Below the pieces are notes generated by a model. It had not been told where the DNA came from, made no database searches, and worked only from the letters and a program-made list of their open reading frames with translations. Shown piece by piece: positions 28,882-38,565 of a stretch of DNA of 64,000 nucleotides. The number at the start of each line of letters is the position of its first letter. The stretch's first letter is position 1. Made by a program: the position numbers and the translations under genes. Origin of the DNA: Sphingopyxis microcysteis (GTDB taxonomy: Bacteria > Pseudomonadota > Alphaproteobacteria > Sphingomonadales > Sphingomonadaceae); assembly GCF_012274265.1 (NCBI RefSeq), contig NZ_JAANYY010000004.1:1-64000 (forward strand). Reading direction: 5' to 3'.

Positions 28882-29259
28882 CTATCTGGCCAGCATCGGG
28901 CCGAGCTTTTGCCCGGCGAAAATATGGACGTGGAGGTGCGGAACCTCCTGATGGCTGTCGGGGCCGATGTTGGCGAGCAGGCGGTAGCCGGGGGCGACGA
29001 GGCCCGCGTCGCGCGCGACTTGGCCGACGGCGCGGACGAAGCCGGCGATTTCGGCGTCGCTGGCGCGCGCGGAGAAATCGTCCCAGCTGACATAGGCGCC
29101 CTTGGGGATCACGAGGATGTGGAGCGGCGCCTGCGGGTTGATGTCGTGAAAGGCGAGGGCAAATTCATCGTCATAGACGGTTTTCGACGGCAGCTCGCCG
29201 CGCAGGATGCGCGCGAAGATGTTGCTGTCGTCATAGGGGAGGGTGGCGTCGATCGGCAT
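28882..29259 (-). CDS. HIT (histidine triad) family protein
   Basis: This is a cytoplasmic nucleotide hydrolase of the HINT branch, 125 residues. The histidine triad HLHVH occupies 108-112, and the preceding HILVIPKGAYVS segment is typical for the nucleotide-binding strand. The probable substrate class is nucleoside phosphoramidates or adenylated compounds. It lies 122 bases downstream of hisE on the same strand; hisE followed by a HIT gene is a common alphaproteobacterial order. A repeat hairpin sits in the gap and another just after the stop. Confidence 0.92.
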   Translation of the reverse strand: MPIDATLPYDDSNIFARILRGELPSKTVYDDEFALAFHDINPQAPLHILVIPKGAYVSWDDFSARASDAEIAGFVRAVGQVARDAGLVAPGYRLLANIGPDSHQEVPHLHVHIFAGQKLGPMLAR

Positions 29260-29277
29260 GGAATTCCCTCTTTCTTA

Positions 29278-29355
29278 CGTCATCCCGGCGAAGGCCGGGA
29301 TCTCGCCGGTGCGTCTTTGCGATAGGGTGAGATCCCGGCCTTCGCCGGGATGACG
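29278..29355. repeat. REP-like palindrome, CGTCATCCCGGCGAAGG family
   Basis: Near-perfect inverted copies at both ends (CGTCATCCCGGCGAAGGCCG and its reverse complement) lie between hisE and the HIT gene. A related copy is inside ileS at 60582-60642. Confidence 0.8.
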
Positions 29356-29381
29356 GAGATGAAAAACAGACAAAGTGTTGT

Positions 29382-29711
29382 TCATTGGCGGCTGGCTTTT
29401 TCGGCGTGGCCCGAGGTGCCGTGGCGGCGGCTGAGTTCGGCGGCGATCGCGTCCCACGTGAGCCCGCGTTCGGCGAGCAGGATCGAGAGGTGGAAGACGA
29501 GGTCGCTCGCTTCGCCGATGAGCGCCGGATCATCCTCGCTGACCGCGGCGATCACCGCCTCGACGGCTTCTTCGCCGAGCTTTTGGGCGATCTTGCCGCG
29601 CCCCTTGGCGGCGAGGCTGGCGACATAGGAGGCTTCGGCTTCGCCGGCGGCGAGCCGGTCGTGGATGACGGCCTCGAGCCGCCCCAGCGCTTCACCCATT
29701 GCCTTGCTCAT
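29382..29711 (-). CDS. hisE: phosphoribosyl-ATP pyrophosphatase
   Basis: The enzyme hydrolyses phosphoribosyl-ATP to phosphoribosyl-AMP in the second step of histidine synthesis (cytoplasm). The start is ATG 29711; the open frame continues far upstream but without family similarity, and GGGAG precedes the ATG. The 109-residue product has the MazG-like helices with KIAQKLGEEAVEAVIAA (metal-binding glutamates) and the EASDLVFHLSILLAERG segment characteristic of HisE. It is a separate protein here, not fused to HisI. The remaining his genes are not in the window upstream; the next gene upstream is the divergent TonB receptor. Confidence 0.95.
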   Translation of the reverse strand: MSKAMGEALGRLEAVIHDRLAAGEAEASYVASLAAKGRGKIAQKLGEEAVEAVIAAVSEDDPALIGEASDLVFHLSILLAERGLTWDAIAAELSRRHGTSGHAEKASRQ

Positions 29712-29883
29712 CGACGCGCTCCCTTTGCGAGCGTGACTAGCGGCGCGGGCGTGCGGCGACAAGCTGTGGCGCGAAGGACGCACGATCGGAATTTTATCCG
29801 CCGGTAACCATATCGAAACGCGGTTTACCGTATCTTTTCCGCGCCGGGGGGCGAGTTCAACTTTTAAGTTCGGAAAAAATATC

Positions 29884-32800
29884 ATGAAATCAGGCACCCG
29901 CCCCCAGGTGTTGCTGGCCGCCACCGCCTCGGTCATCGCCTTGATGGCCACCCCCGCTGCGGGACAGACCGGCGAAGACGAGATTATCGTCACCGGATCG
30001 CGCATCGCGAAGAGCGAATTTACCAGCGCGGACCCGATCCAGGTCATCGATATCGAAAGCGCCAAACTGCAGGGGCAGGTCCAGCTCGCCGATGTGCTGC
30101 AATCGACGCCCGCGGCGCAGGGATCGATCCAGATCACCTCGGCGCTGTCGAACCGCGTGATCGCCAATGGCGGTAACGACGTGCAGAGCGTGTCGCTGCG
30201 CGGGCTGGGCGCCGAGCGGACGCTGGTGCTGATCAACGGCCGCCGCGCGGGTCCGGCAGGCATCCGCGGCTCGGTCGCGCCCTTCGACCTCAATGTCCTG
30301 CCGCTATCGGTCGTCCGGCAGGTCGAGGTGCTGAAGACCGGCGCCTCGTCGATCTATGGCTCGGACGCGGTCGCGGGGGTGGTCAACATATTGACCCGCA
30401 ACGACCTGAACGGCGCCGAAATCGGCGGTTTTTCGTCGATCACCGAACATGGCGGCGGTGAAAGCTATGGCGTCGATGCAAGCTTTGGCAGGACATTCGA
30501 TCGCGGCCATTTTTTCGCGACGGTCGACTATTTCAAACAGCAGAATCTGACGCGCCGCGACCGCGGCTTCCTGTTCTGCGCCGAAGAATATTTGAAGCGC
30601 GAGGCCGATGGCAGCCGCGCCGACATCGTCGATTTTCGTACCGGGCGGCCGCAGTGCAGCGGCACGCTGGGCAACGCGATCGCCTTCAGCGATTTTTCCG
30701 GGGTCGACCAAAATGGTTTCCCGACCTTTGGGCCCGGACTGTTTGCGCCGAACGGCCAGTTGATCGCTTCGGGCCAATATGGCGCCGAATTCGCGGGCGT
30801 CGGCATGCCGATCAACGCCTATAATCCGATCGGGGTGTTCGGCCCGGCCGATTTCTTCGGGCTCAATTTCGATGGCCCGTCAACCGGGGCGCTCAACAAG
30901 TTCGAGCCCGCCGAGCAGGATATGGACGTGTTTTCGGGGGTCAAGCGGATCAGCGCCTTCGCCGATGCCGCCTATGAGGTGGCGGGCGGGGTTACGATCT
31001 ATGGCGAAGCGCTGTTCAGCAACCGCAAGTCGCAGAACAGCGGCTTCCAGCTGATGGCGCTCGAGCAATTTACCGGCGCGTCGATGCTGCCCTTCTTCCT
31101 TTGCAACCCTGCGGCGAACAATTGCGACCCGGGCGACATGGGCGATCCGTTCAACGCGGAGTTCGGCGGCAACATCATCCTGCGCCCGCAGATACTGGTG
31201 CGGTCGGAGAGCAGCGCCGACGTCGATTATTATCGCGGCGTGTTCGGCCTGCGCGGCACGTTCGGCGGCTGGAAATGGGACGTCCACGGCCAGCACAGCC
31301 GGTCGGACGCCAGCTATACGCAGGACGTGATCTATCAGGACGCGCTCGCGTCGCAGACGCTGCGCACGCGATCCTGCGCCGGAACGACGACCGCGATCCG
31401 CGGCGCGCCGTGCATCGACATCGACTTCACCGACCCGCGCGTGCTGCGCGGCGATTTCACCCCCGCCGAGCGCGCGTTCCTGACGGGGCGCGAGACGGGG
31501 CGGACCTTGTTCAAGCAGACGTCGGCCGAGGCGTTGCTGACGGGCAAGCTGTTCAATCTGCCCGCGGGGCCGGTCGGTGTCGCGGTCGGCGCGAATATCC
31601 GCCGCGACGAAATCGACGACACGCCGGGCGAGGCGACGCTGGCGGGCAATGTCGCCAAATTCACGACGTCGGGCATCACCGCGGGGCGCACCGTTTCGAA
31701 AGAGATTTTCGGCGAGGTTGAAGTGCCTTTGCTCGAAGGCGTGCCGATGATCGAACGGCTGACCCTGTCGGGCGCGGCGCGCTATACGCATGTCGAGGCG
31801 ACGCGCGGCGACGGGGTGCAGGACAGCTTCAGCGATACGACGTGGAAGGTCGGCGCCGACTGGGCGGTGACCGACTGGCTGCGCTTCCGCGGCACCTGGG
31901 GGACGTCGTTCCGCGCGCCTGCGCTGTTCGAACTCTTCCTCAATGACCAGACGGGCTTCCTCGGCCAGCAGGCGATCGACCCGTGCATCCAGACCGCGGC
32001 GCGGCTGGCGGCGGGGGCGATCAGCCAGCGCATCTTCGACAATTGCGCCGCCGAGGGCATCGCGCCCAATTATGCGGGCGGGATCAGCCCCGCGACGATC
32101 GTGTCGGGCGGCGGCATCGGGCGGTTGAAGCCGGAGACTTCGACCGCAAAGACGGTGTCGGTCATCCTGACCCCCGATGTGTCGGGGGCGCTGTGGGGCG
32201 GGCTGAAGGCGCGGCTCGCGGTCGATTATTTCGACATCAAGGTGAAAGACGAGATCACTTTGCTTGGCGCGGGCAATATCCTGCGCGGCTGTTATGATTC
32301 GGACGTCGCCGATGAGCCGCTCTGCGGGCTGTTCACGCGCGTCGCCGCGGGTCCCGACCGGCAGAGCGTCGCGAGCGTCACCGACCGCTATGTCAACATC
32401 AGCCGCCAGCGGGGTCGCGGCGTCGACCTGTCGCTCGCGCTCGATCAGGAGCTTGGCCGTCTCGGGTCGCTCGCGTTCCGCGCGCAGATGGTCTGGCAGA
32501 TCGAGGACAAGGTTGCGCTGTTCCCCGGCACCCAAATCGACGACAATGGCAAGATCGGCAATCCGAAATGGGTCGGCGATTTCAACCTGGGCTGGATGAA
32601 GGGGGGCTGGACGTTGTTTTACGGGCTCGACGTCACCGGTGCGGCGTCGAACGAGGAAGACCTGCTCCGTGCGCAGGGCGGCGATGCGTGCCGCACCTCG
32701 GGCTTCCGCCCCGGCGGGCGTTTCTGCCCCGATGTCAGCGTCCCGGCGACCTTCTATCACTCGCTGTCGCTGAGCCGCGACGTTGCCGACCGGTTCCGGA

Positions 32801-32958
32801 TTACCTTGGGGGTCGCGAACCTGTTCGACACCCCGCCGCCGCGGGTTTCGACGGTGGTGACGGCGACGCCGCCGGTGATCGGGCAGGCACCGGCTTTCGG
32901 GACGCAATATGATTATTTGGGGCGGCGGTTCTTCGTGGGGGTGCGGGGGAGGATTTAG
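29884..32958 (+). CDS. TonB-dependent outer-membrane receptor
   Basis: This is a 1,024-residue outer-membrane transporter. The signal peptide runs to TPAAG-QT, followed by the TonB-box-like [13 protein letters not shown], a plug domain ([40 protein letters not shown] at about 140-160) and a beta barrel ending in VGVRGRI. Several extracellular-loop cysteines occur in pairs ([23 protein letters not shown]), as is usual in sphingomonad receptors. The substrate is unknown; neighbours (hisE divergent, ung downstream) give no hint. Unlike the receptor at 115-3054 it has an intact ATG and export signal. Confidence 0.93.
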   Translation: MKSGTRPQVLLAATASVIALMATPAAGQTGEDEIIVTGSRIAKSEFTSADPIQVIDIESAKLQGQVQLADVLQSTPAAQGSIQITSALSNRVIANGGNDVQSVSLRGLGAERTLVLINGRRAGPAGIRGSVAPFDLNVLPLSVVRQVEVLKTGASSIYGSDAVAGVVNILTRNDLNGAEIGGFSSITEHGGGESYGVDASFGRTFDRGHFFATVDYFKQQNLTRRDRGFLFCAEEYLKREADGSRADIVDFRTGRPQCSGTLGNAIAFSDFSGVDQNGFPTFGPGLFAPNGQLIASGQYGAEFAGVGMPINAYNPIGVFGPADFFGLNFDGPSTGALNKFEPAEQDMDVFSGVKRISAFADAAYEVAGGVTIYGEALFSNRKSQNSGFQLMALEQFTGASMLPFFLCNPAANNCDPGDMGDPFNAEFGGNIILRPQILVRSESSADVDYYRGVFGLRGTFGGWKWDVHGQHSRSDASYTQDVIYQDALASQTLRTRSCAGTTTAIRGAPCIDIDFTDPRVLRGDFTPAERAFLTGRETGRTLFKQTSAEALLTGKLFNLPAGPVGVAVGANIRRDEIDDTPGEATLAGNVAKFTTSGITAGRTVSKEIFGEVEVPLLEGVPMIERLTLSGAARYTHVEATRGDGVQDSFSDTTWKVGADWAVTDWLRFRGTWGTSFRAPALFELFLNDQTGFLGQQAIDPCIQTAARLAAGAISQRIFDNCAAEGIAPNYAGGISPATIVSGGGIGRLKPETSTAKTVSVILTPDVSGALWGGLKARLAVDYFDIKVKDEITLLGAGNILRGCYDSDVADEPLCGLFTRVAAGPDRQSVASVTDRYVNISRQRGRGVDLSLALDQELGRLGSLAFRAQMVWQIEDKVALFPGTQIDDNGKIGNPKWVGDFNLGWMKGGWTLFYGLDVTGAASNEEDLLRAQGGDACRTSGFRPGGRFCPDVSVPATFYHSLSLSRDVADRFRITLGVANLFDTPPPRVSTVVTATPPVIGQAPAFGTQYDYLGRRFFVGVRGRI

Positions 32959-33001
32959 GGGGAGGCGTTGGTTTGGGGTGGGGAGCGGACGTTCCAATAA
33001 A

Positions 33002-33093
33002 CCGTCGCCCCCGCGAAGGCGGGGGCCGCTACAGGCCTTGTTCTTCGTCGCTGCGTAGACCGACAGCGGCCCCCGCCTGCGCGGGGGCGACGG
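33002..33093. repeat. REP-like palindrome, CGTCGCCCCCGCGAAGG family
   Basis: This is a second copy of the repeat at 28790-28880, with the same outer hairpins and a different middle. It lies between the TonB receptor stop and ung and may end the receptor transcript. Confidence 0.75.
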
Positions 33094-33169
33094 CTTGCTT
33101 CGGTCGCTAACCGCCATTCACCCGGCGCCAGCACTGGACAAGCCCGCGCGCCTCTGGTGAAGCGCCGAC

Positions 33170-33874
33170 ATGGCCGAGGTTAAACTGCATCCCGACTGGC
33201 TCGCGGCGATAGGCGGCGAGTTTGCGCAGCCCTATATGGCGGCGCTCAAGCAATTTCTGGAGAGCGAGCGCGCGAAGGGGAAGGCGATTTTTCCGCGGCC
33301 GCGCGACTGGTTTGCCGCGCTCGATGCGACGCCGCCGCAGAATGTCCGCGTCGTCATATTGGGGCAGGATCCCTATCACGGGCCGGGGCAGGCGCATGGC
33401 CTCTGCTTTTCGGTGCAGCCGGGGGTGCGAGTGCCGCCGAGCCTCGTCAACATCTACAAGGAAATGGAAAGCGACCTTGGCATCGCGCGCGCGCGCCACG
33501 GCTATCTCAAATCCTGGGCAAGCCAAGGCGTGCTGCTGCTCAACAATTGCCTGACGGTCGAAAGCGGCATGGCAGCGTCGCATCAGGGCAAGGGGTGGGA
33601 GAAGTTCACCGACGCGGTCGTCGCGGCGGTCGCGGCCGATCCGGCGCCGAAGGCGTTCATCCTGTGGGGCAGCCATGCGCAGAAGAAGGCGGCGAATGTC
33701 GCAGGCTTGGGCGCGGGCAGCCCGCATCTGGTGCTGCGTGCGCCGCACCCCTCGCCCTTGTCGGCGCACAACGGCTTTTTCGGGTCGCGGCCGTTCAGTC
33801 AGGCCAATGATTTTCTAGCGGCGCAGGGACGCGGGACGATCGACTGGCGCCTGCCGGACGAACCCGGCGCATGA
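33170..33874 (+). CDS. ung: uracil-DNA glycosylase
   Basis: The enzyme excises uracil from DNA in base-excision repair. The protein has 234 residues, normal for family 1. The catalytic water-activating motif GQDPYHG (D67, H70) and the C-terminal loop HPSPLSAHNGFFG are intact. It overlaps the next gene by four bases (ATGA at 33871), so translation of the permease is probably coupled. Confidence 0.97.
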   Translation: MAEVKLHPDWLAAIGGEFAQPYMAALKQFLESERAKGKAIFPRPRDWFAALDATPPQNVRVVILGQDPYHGPGQAHGLCFSVQPGVRVPPSLVNIYKEMESDLGIARARHGYLKSWASQGVLLLNNCLTVESGMAASHQGKGWEKFTDAVVAAVAADPAPKAFILWGSHAQKKAANVAGLGAGSPHLVLRAPHPSPLSAHNGFFGSRPFSQANDFLAAQGRGTIDWRLPDEPGA

Positions 33875-34629
33875 GCCTGCTCAGCGATCCGCTGACGTTC
33901 GCGGTGCTGGCGCTGGCGGTGATCCTGCTGGGGCTGGCCAAGGGCGGGCTTGCGGGCGTCGGGGCGCTTGCGACGCCGATCGTTGCGCTGGTGCTGCCGC
34001 CGACGCTCGCTGCGGCGCTGCTGCTGCCGATCCTGATCGTGCAGGATATCGTCAGCGTCTGGTCGTTCCGCAAGACATGGGACGGGTGGATCATCGGCTG
34101 GATGCTGCCCGGCGCCGCGATCGGCATCGCCGCGGGCTATGTCCTGGCCGAGCAGGTCGATGAGCCAAAGCTGATGGCGGCGCTGGGCGCGATCACGCTG
34201 GTGTTCGGGCTGTATCGCCTCTGGGTCGAGCGCGGTGGACGCGTCGTCGCGGCGTCGACTTCGCCGGGCTGGGTCGGCAGCCTGTTCGGGGTCGCCACCG
34301 GCTTTACCAGCCAGATCGCACATGCCGGCGGGCCGCCGTTCCAGATGTGGGTGACCCCGCGCCGCCTGCCGCATCTGGTATTCATCGGGACGAGTTCGGT
34401 GCTGTTCGCGGCGATCAACTGGATCAAGGTTCCCGCCTATATCGCGCTTGGCGCCTTCCCGCGCGAGGTGCTGGTGGCGGCGGCGCTGCTGATGCCGCTG
34501 GCGATCGTGTCGACCTTGCTGACGGTCCGCTGGCTGAAACGGATCGACGGCGCGCGCTTTTACGTGATCATCTATCTGCTGATGGTGCTGCTCGGGGCCA
34601 AGCTGATGTGGGACGGGCTGGCGGCATGA
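33871..34629 (+). CDS. TauE/SafE (TSUP) family membrane permease
   Basis: This is an inner-membrane protein of 252 residues with about eight hydrophobic segments. The family signature GLAKGGLAGVGALATP in the first helix and its counterpart GFTSQIAHAGGPPFQMW in the second half are both clear. TSUP proteins export sulfite, sulfoacetate or related organic anions; the substrate here is not evident. It overlaps ung by 4 bases upstream and the DUF188 gene by 4 bases downstream. Confidence 0.88.
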   Translation: MSLLSDPLTFAVLALAVILLGLAKGGLAGVGALATPIVALVLPPTLAAALLLPILIVQDIVSVWSFRKTWDGWIIGWMLPGAAIGIAAGYVLAEQVDEPKLMAALGAITLVFGLYRLWVERGGRVVAASTSPGWVGSLFGVATGFTSQIAHAGGPPFQMWVTPRRLPHLVFIGTSSVLFAAINWIKVPAYIALGAFPREVLVAAALLMPLAIVSTLLTVRWLKRIDGARFYVIIYLLMVLLGAKLMWDGLAA

Positions 34630-35084
34630 CCGCGCCGGTCATTCTGGTCGACGCCGACGCCTGCCCGGTGAAGGACGAGATTTACAAGGTCGCGTGGCGC
34701 CACGAGGTGCCGGTGAAGGTCGTCAGCAACAGCCGCCTGCGCGTCCCCGATCATCCGCTGATCGAACGCGTCGTCGTGTCCGACGGGTTCGACGCCGCCG
34801 ACGACTGGATCGCCGAGGCGGCGGGTGCGCGGAGCATCGTCGTCACCGCCGACATCCTGCTCGCCGACCGCGCGCTGAAAGCCGGAGCGACGGTGCTCGG
34901 CCCCAATGGCAAGCCCTTTACGATGGCGTCGATCGGCGGTGCGATCGCGACGCGCGCGATCATGGCCGACCTGCGCGCCGGGATGGACGGACGGACGGGC
35001 GGGCCGCCGCCCTTTTCGAAGGCCGACCGGTCGCAATTCTTGCAGGCGCTCGACGCGGCGCTTGTCCGGTTGAAACGCGGCTAG
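34626..35084 (+). CDS. YaiI/YqxD (DUF188) family protein
   Basis: The protein has 152 residues from ATG 34626, overlapping the permease stop. It shows the family features ILVDADACPVKDEIYKVA at the N terminus and VVTADILLADRALKAGATV in the middle, a PIN-like arrangement of acidic residues (D8, D10 and later aspartates) suggesting a metal-dependent nuclease-like fold. The function is not established. The C terminus carries the conserved GRTGGPPPFSKADRSQF segment. Confidence 0.9.
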   Translation: MTAPVILVDADACPVKDEIYKVAWRHEVPVKVVSNSRLRVPDHPLIERVVVSDGFDAADDWIAEAAGARSIVVTADILLADRALKAGATVLGPNGKPFTMASIGGAIATRAIMADLRAGMDGRTGGPPPFSKADRSQFLQALDAALVRLKRG

Positions 35085-35134
35085 CGGCGCTTCCGCCGGT
35101 TGACCGCATCGCGGCGTCGCCGCATGTTGACGCG

Positions 35135-35467
35135 ATGGCCCGACTCTACACCAGCTTCGCCGAATTCTGGCCCTTTTACCTGCGCGAGCATAGCAAGGCA
35201 TCGACCCGGGCGTTGCATTATATCGGCACGACGCTGGTCGTGCTGATCGCGCTCGCCGCGGTGGTGAGCGGGCGCTGGGGGTGGCTGATCGCGCTGCCGC
35301 TGGCCGGATATTTCTTTGCCTGGGTGGCGCATTTCGGGGTCGAGAAGAACCGGCCGGCGACCTTTACCTATCCGCTGTGGAGCCTGGCCGCCGATTTCAG
35401 AATGTGGGGACTGTGGCTGACCGGGCGGCTGGGGGCGGAACTCGACAAAGCGGGGGTGGCGCGCTGA
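35135..35467 (+). CDS. DUF962 / Mpo1-like membrane protein
   Basis: The protein has 110 residues. Hallmarks of the DUF962 family are present: FYLREHSKASTRALHYIGT, two hydrophobic helices, then AHFGVEKNRPATFTYPLWSL and DFRMW. The yeast relative Mpo1 is an iron-dependent 2-hydroxy-fatty-acid dioxygenase; the histidines around H28 and in AHFG would be the metal ligands if activity is shared. The start is ATG 35135; an upstream ATG at 35124 is out of frame. Confidence 0.88.
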   Translation: MARLYTSFAEFWPFYLREHSKASTRALHYIGTTLVVLIALAAVVSGRWGWLIALPLAGYFFAWVAHFGVEKNRPATFTYPLWSLAADFRMWGLWLTGRLGAELDKAGVAR

Positions 35468-35513
35468 CGCGCGGCTCCGCCGCTTCACCATTCGCATGCC
35501 AAGGAGAAACCGC

Positions 35514-35942
35514 ATGACCCTCAATCGCGCATCCGCACGCTACGAAGGATTCGGCAAGGAAGGCAAAGGGTCGATCACGACCAAATCGGGGGTGCTCGAC
35601 CAGCAGCCCTATGGGTTCGGGACGCGCTTCGAGGGGGTGCCGGGGACGAACCCCGAGGAGCTGATCGCCGCGGCGCATGCGGCGTGCTTTACCATGGCGC
35701 TGTCGTTCGGGCTCGCGCGCGCGGGCTATGCGGGCGACACGCTGGAAACCAGCGCGGCGGTCACGCTCGATCAGGTCGACGGCGGGTTCGAGATCAGCAA
35801 GTCGGCGCTGACACTGGCCGCGAAAGTGCCCGGCATCGACGCCGATGAATTTGCCCGCATCGCCAAGGAAGCCGAAATGAACTGTCCGGTGTCGAAGCTG
35901 CTCGATTGCGAGATCACCCTGGAGCACAGCCTGGAAAATTAG
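35514..35942 (+). CDS. OsmC family protein (organic hydroperoxide reductase type)
   Basis: This is a cytoplasmic peroxidase of 142 residues that reduces organic hydroperoxides with a cysteine pair: first cysteine in AAAHAACFTMALS (about residue 60), second in AEMNCPVSKLL (about residue 123), the standard Ohr/OsmC positions. The N-terminal GKGSITTKSGVLDQQPYGFG matches the OsmC subgroup rather than Ohr. A good ribosome site AAGGAG lies at 35501-35506. Confidence 0.92.
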   Translation: MTLNRASARYEGFGKEGKGSITTKSGVLDQQPYGFGTRFEGVPGTNPEELIAAAHAACFTMALSFGLARAGYAGDTLETSAAVTLDQVDGGFEISKSALTLAAKVPGIDADEFARIAKEAEMNCPVSKLLDCEITLEHSLEN

Positions 35943-35952
35943 CCCCTGCGCT

Positions 35953-36501
35953 TCAGGTGCTGACGAGCAGGTTCCATTCCTCGGGCGGGGTATAGGGGCT
36001 TTCGCCGACGTCGGGCAATTTGGTGCGGTTCGCCTGCCAATCACGGTGGTGGTTGCGCAGCATGTAGATCGCGAATTGCGCCGACACCTCATTGCGGTCC
36101 GCAGGGGCAATCCCGGCGTCGTCGGCGGCCAGCGTTTCGAGGGTCGACAGGCTGGTGCGCGGGCAACGCAGCACCAGGCTGGTCCACGGGGCGGTCTCGT
36201 CATGATCGCCCTCGAACGCTGACGATACCCCGACGTCGAACAGCCGCTGACGCAGCGCGCGCAGGTCCGGATCGGCGTCGAGCGCGGTGACCAGCGCGAC
36301 CGTCGCGGCGCGCCATGCTTCGGCTCCGGGACCGGCCGCATCGGCATGCGAAATACGGTCGGTCACCGAAATGCGATCTTCGGTGTCGCCCGGCAGCGCG
36401 AGCGCGCAGCTGGTCAGGCCAATCAGCGCGATCCGCGGCCGCAGCGCCAGCGCCAGTCGCTGTTTCGCGGCGGCTATAGGATCGGATTCAAATGTCGCCA
36501 T
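35953..36501 (-). CDS. hypothetical protein (182 residues)
   Basis: I do not recognise this family. The sequence is rich in Ala, Leu and acidic residues and probably mostly helical, with no signal peptide or clear motif; a hydrophobic patch ALIGLTSCALALPG near residue 26 is too short and mixed to count as a membrane segment. Codon use is like that of its neighbours. It is convergent with OsmC (10-base gap) and lies 24 bases after the gene at 36526-37404, so the two may be co-transcribed. Confidence 0.65.
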   Translation of the reverse strand: MATFESDPIAAAKQRLALALRPRIALIGLTSCALALPGDTEDRISVTDRISHADAAGPGAEAWRAATVALVTALDADPDLRALRQRLFDVGVSSAFEGDHDETAPWTSLVLRCPRTSLSTLETLAADDAGIAPADRNEVSAQFAIYMLRNHHRDWQANRTKLPDVGESPYTPPEEWNLLVST

Positions 36502-36525
36502 GGCCGCCTGCCATTCCCATTATGT

Positions 36526-37404
36526 CTAACCCGGGGATTTGTCGCGCGGGGGTGCGCCTTCGCTGCCCGCCCGATCAAATTCCTCGTTCATCGTGCGTTC
36601 GATCTCTGAACGCTGCGACGGGGCGTAGAGGTTGTCGGGGCTGGAATAAAGCCCCTTGAGAAAGGCAAAGTCCCACTGGGTCAGTGTCACCGGCACTTCG
36701 CTGTCGGACGCTGCATCAAGGATGCGCAGGATCGTCGACGGCGCGGCGGCGTCGATCCGCGCCGGATCGATGCGCGCCAGCGCGCGCATGGCGGCATAAT
36801 CGGCGAGCTGGGTCGTGGTGAGCCCGTCGAGCGCGGCGCCGTCGATCACCACCGCCGCGGCGAGGAAAGCAGGCCGCGCCGCCGCGGTGATCCGCGACGG
36901 GTTGCGCGTGGTGCGGTTGACCGGCATGTCGCCTTCGTTTGCGACGATGCGGCCGTCGCCGTTCACCATCGTCTGGATCTGCCAGGCGGTCGCCGGTCCC
37001 GGTTCGGCCAGGATCTTGCGGACTTGCGCCGGGGTCCGGTCGCCGAACATATAATTATGGTCCTTGCCGAGCGCCTTGACGAAGGCGTTCTTGTCGGCGG
37101 CGACCATGACGAGCAGGTTCGGGGTGCAGTCGGGCTTGGCAACATCGAGCCCGATACCCTTGGCGACCGCGCGGAGGCGCTCGCGCACGGCGGCGCGCTG
37201 CGCTTCGGGAATGCCGAACACGCCCGGGCACACCGCGGTTTCGAACCGCGCGATCTGGCCGCGCGGCGACGCCGGGGTCAGCGCGCCGACGAAGGATTTG
37301 ATCTGTTGTTCGAGCTCGCTGTAGCCGGTCACGACGATCGGGCCGTCATCCTGCGCCGCCGCGGGGGCGGCCAGCAGGGCGAGAGATAGCAGGGCGAAAC
37401 GCAT
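36526..37404 (-). CDS. exported hypothetical protein
   Basis: The protein has 292 residues from ATG 37404, which gives a clean signal peptide (MRFALLSLALLAAPAAAQ); the frame extends upstream to 37434. After the signal comes DGPIVVTGY, which resembles the TonB-plug start of outer-membrane receptors, but there is no plug or barrel. Two cysteines (TAVCPG, KPDCTP) could form a disulfide. The rest is a soluble alpha/beta-looking domain (LLVMVAADKNAFVKALG). I know of similar unknown proteins in sphingomonads but no function. Confidence 0.75.
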   Translation of the reverse strand: MRFALLSLALLAAPAAAQDDGPIVVTGYSELEQQIKSFVGALTPASPRGQIARFETAVCPGVFGIPEAQRAAVRERLRAVAKGIGLDVAKPDCTPNLLVMVAADKNAFVKALGKDHNYMFGDRTPAQVRKILAEPGPATAWQIQTMVNGDGRIVANEGDMPVNRTTRNPSRITAAARPAFLAAAVVIDGAALDGLTTTQLADYAAMRALARIDPARIDAAAPSTILRILDAASDSEVPVTLTQWDFAFLKGLYSSPDNLYAPSQRSEIERTMNEEFDRAGSEGAPPRDKSPG

Positions 37405-37652
37405 CGAGAGCCTCCCGTCAGGGTTGCGAAGCAAAGTTGCGCCGGAGCCCTGCCGCGGGGACGGGCCGCGGCTGGTACTCCGACGATGGCGACCATCGCT
37501 ACGGCGCCGCGCCTTGTCGCGCCGCGTTCGACAAGCCGCGCGCGGGCGCCGACCAGCGAGCGGGCGGCGAACGCATGATCGCCGCTTGATCTCAACCGCG
37601 CTTCAGCTTTCATAAGCGTCGGCAGTTGATTCGCGAACGGAGTCCCTTGCCG

Positions 37653-38534
37653 ATGTTGCACTATCCCGCTGCCCCCGCCTCCAGCGCCGACGACGGCGAT
37701 CCGGAGCCCGTCGAACGCGCGCCGCTGCTGACGCGCTATCTGGCGCGGATCGGCTATGCCGGGCCGGTGGCGCCCACGGCCGACGTGCTGGCGGCGCTTC
37801 AGGCCGCGCATATCGCCGCGATCCCGTTCGAGGCGATCGACGCGCTGACCGGGGTCGGGATCGCCATCGACGATGCCGCGATCGAGGCGAAGCTGATCGA
37901 CCGGCGCCGCGGCGGTTATTGTTTCGAGCAGAACGCCATGTTCCTGCGCGTGCTGCAGGCGATCGGGTTCGAGGCCGAGGCGATGCTGGGCCGGGTGCGC
38001 TGGATGCTGGCGGACGATGCGCCGCCGACCCCGCGCACGCACCAGGTGGTGCTGGTGACGCTGGACGGGCGACCGTGGCTCGCCGACGTCGGCTTCGGCG
38101 CCGCGGTGCCGCCGCAGCCGCTGGCGATGGACAGCGAGGCGGTGCAGCCGACGCGGCACGAGGATTATCGCGTGCGCCGCGGCAATTTCGAGTGGGAGGT
38201 CGCGGCACGGATCGGCGATGCCTGGCAGGCGCTGTACCGGCTGGACGACGCCCCGGCGCCGCCGATCGATCGCATCGTCGGCAACTGGTACACGTCGACC
38301 CACCCCGATTCGCATTTCACCCAGCAGCTGGTCGCCGCGCGCACGACCGCCGAGGCGCGCTACGCGCTGCGCGACAACCGGCTGACGACGCGGCTGAGCG
38401 ACGGGCGGACCGACCGCCGCTATCTGACCGCCGACGAAATCGAGCGCGCGCTCGCCGAGATTTTCCTGCTGCCCGTCCAGCGCAGCTGGCGCCCGGCGAT
38501 CGAGCGAGCGGCGACGGCGGAGATCGACGGATAG
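37653..38534 (+). CDS. arylamine N-acetyltransferase
   Basis: The enzyme transfers acetyl (or another acyl group) from CoA to arylamines or hydrazines. With the start at ATG 37653 it has 293 residues and a complete Cys-His-Asp triad: C90 (RRGGYCFEQN), H130 (RTHQVVL) and D145 (LADVGFG). TTG codons upstream (37626, 37647) are in frame and a GGAG at 37638-37641 would serve either the ATG or TTG 37647, so the exact start is open. The first ~25 residues are not conserved. It is divergent from the exported hypothetical gene. Confidence 0.93.
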   Translation: MLHYPAAPASSADDGDPEPVERAPLLTRYLARIGYAGPVAPTADVLAALQAAHIAAIPFEAIDALTGVGIAIDDAAIEAKLIDRRRGGYCFEQNAMFLRVLQAIGFEAEAMLGRVRWMLADDAPPTPRTHQVVLVTLDGRPWLADVGFGAAVPPQPLAMDSEAVQPTRHEDYRVRRGNFEWEVAARIGDAWQALYRLDDAPAPPIDRIVGNWYTSTHPDSHFTQQLVAARTTAEARYALRDNRLTTRLSDGRTDRRYLTADEIERALAEIFLLPVQRSWRPAIERAATAEIDG

Positions 38535-38565
38535 CGGCTCGGCGGGCCGATCGGGGCGCCGCGCC

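Noticed and set aside
36475-36560. Possible start-region hairpin between the two hypothetical genes
   Set aside because: No stem of convincing length was found; the gap is only 24 bases.
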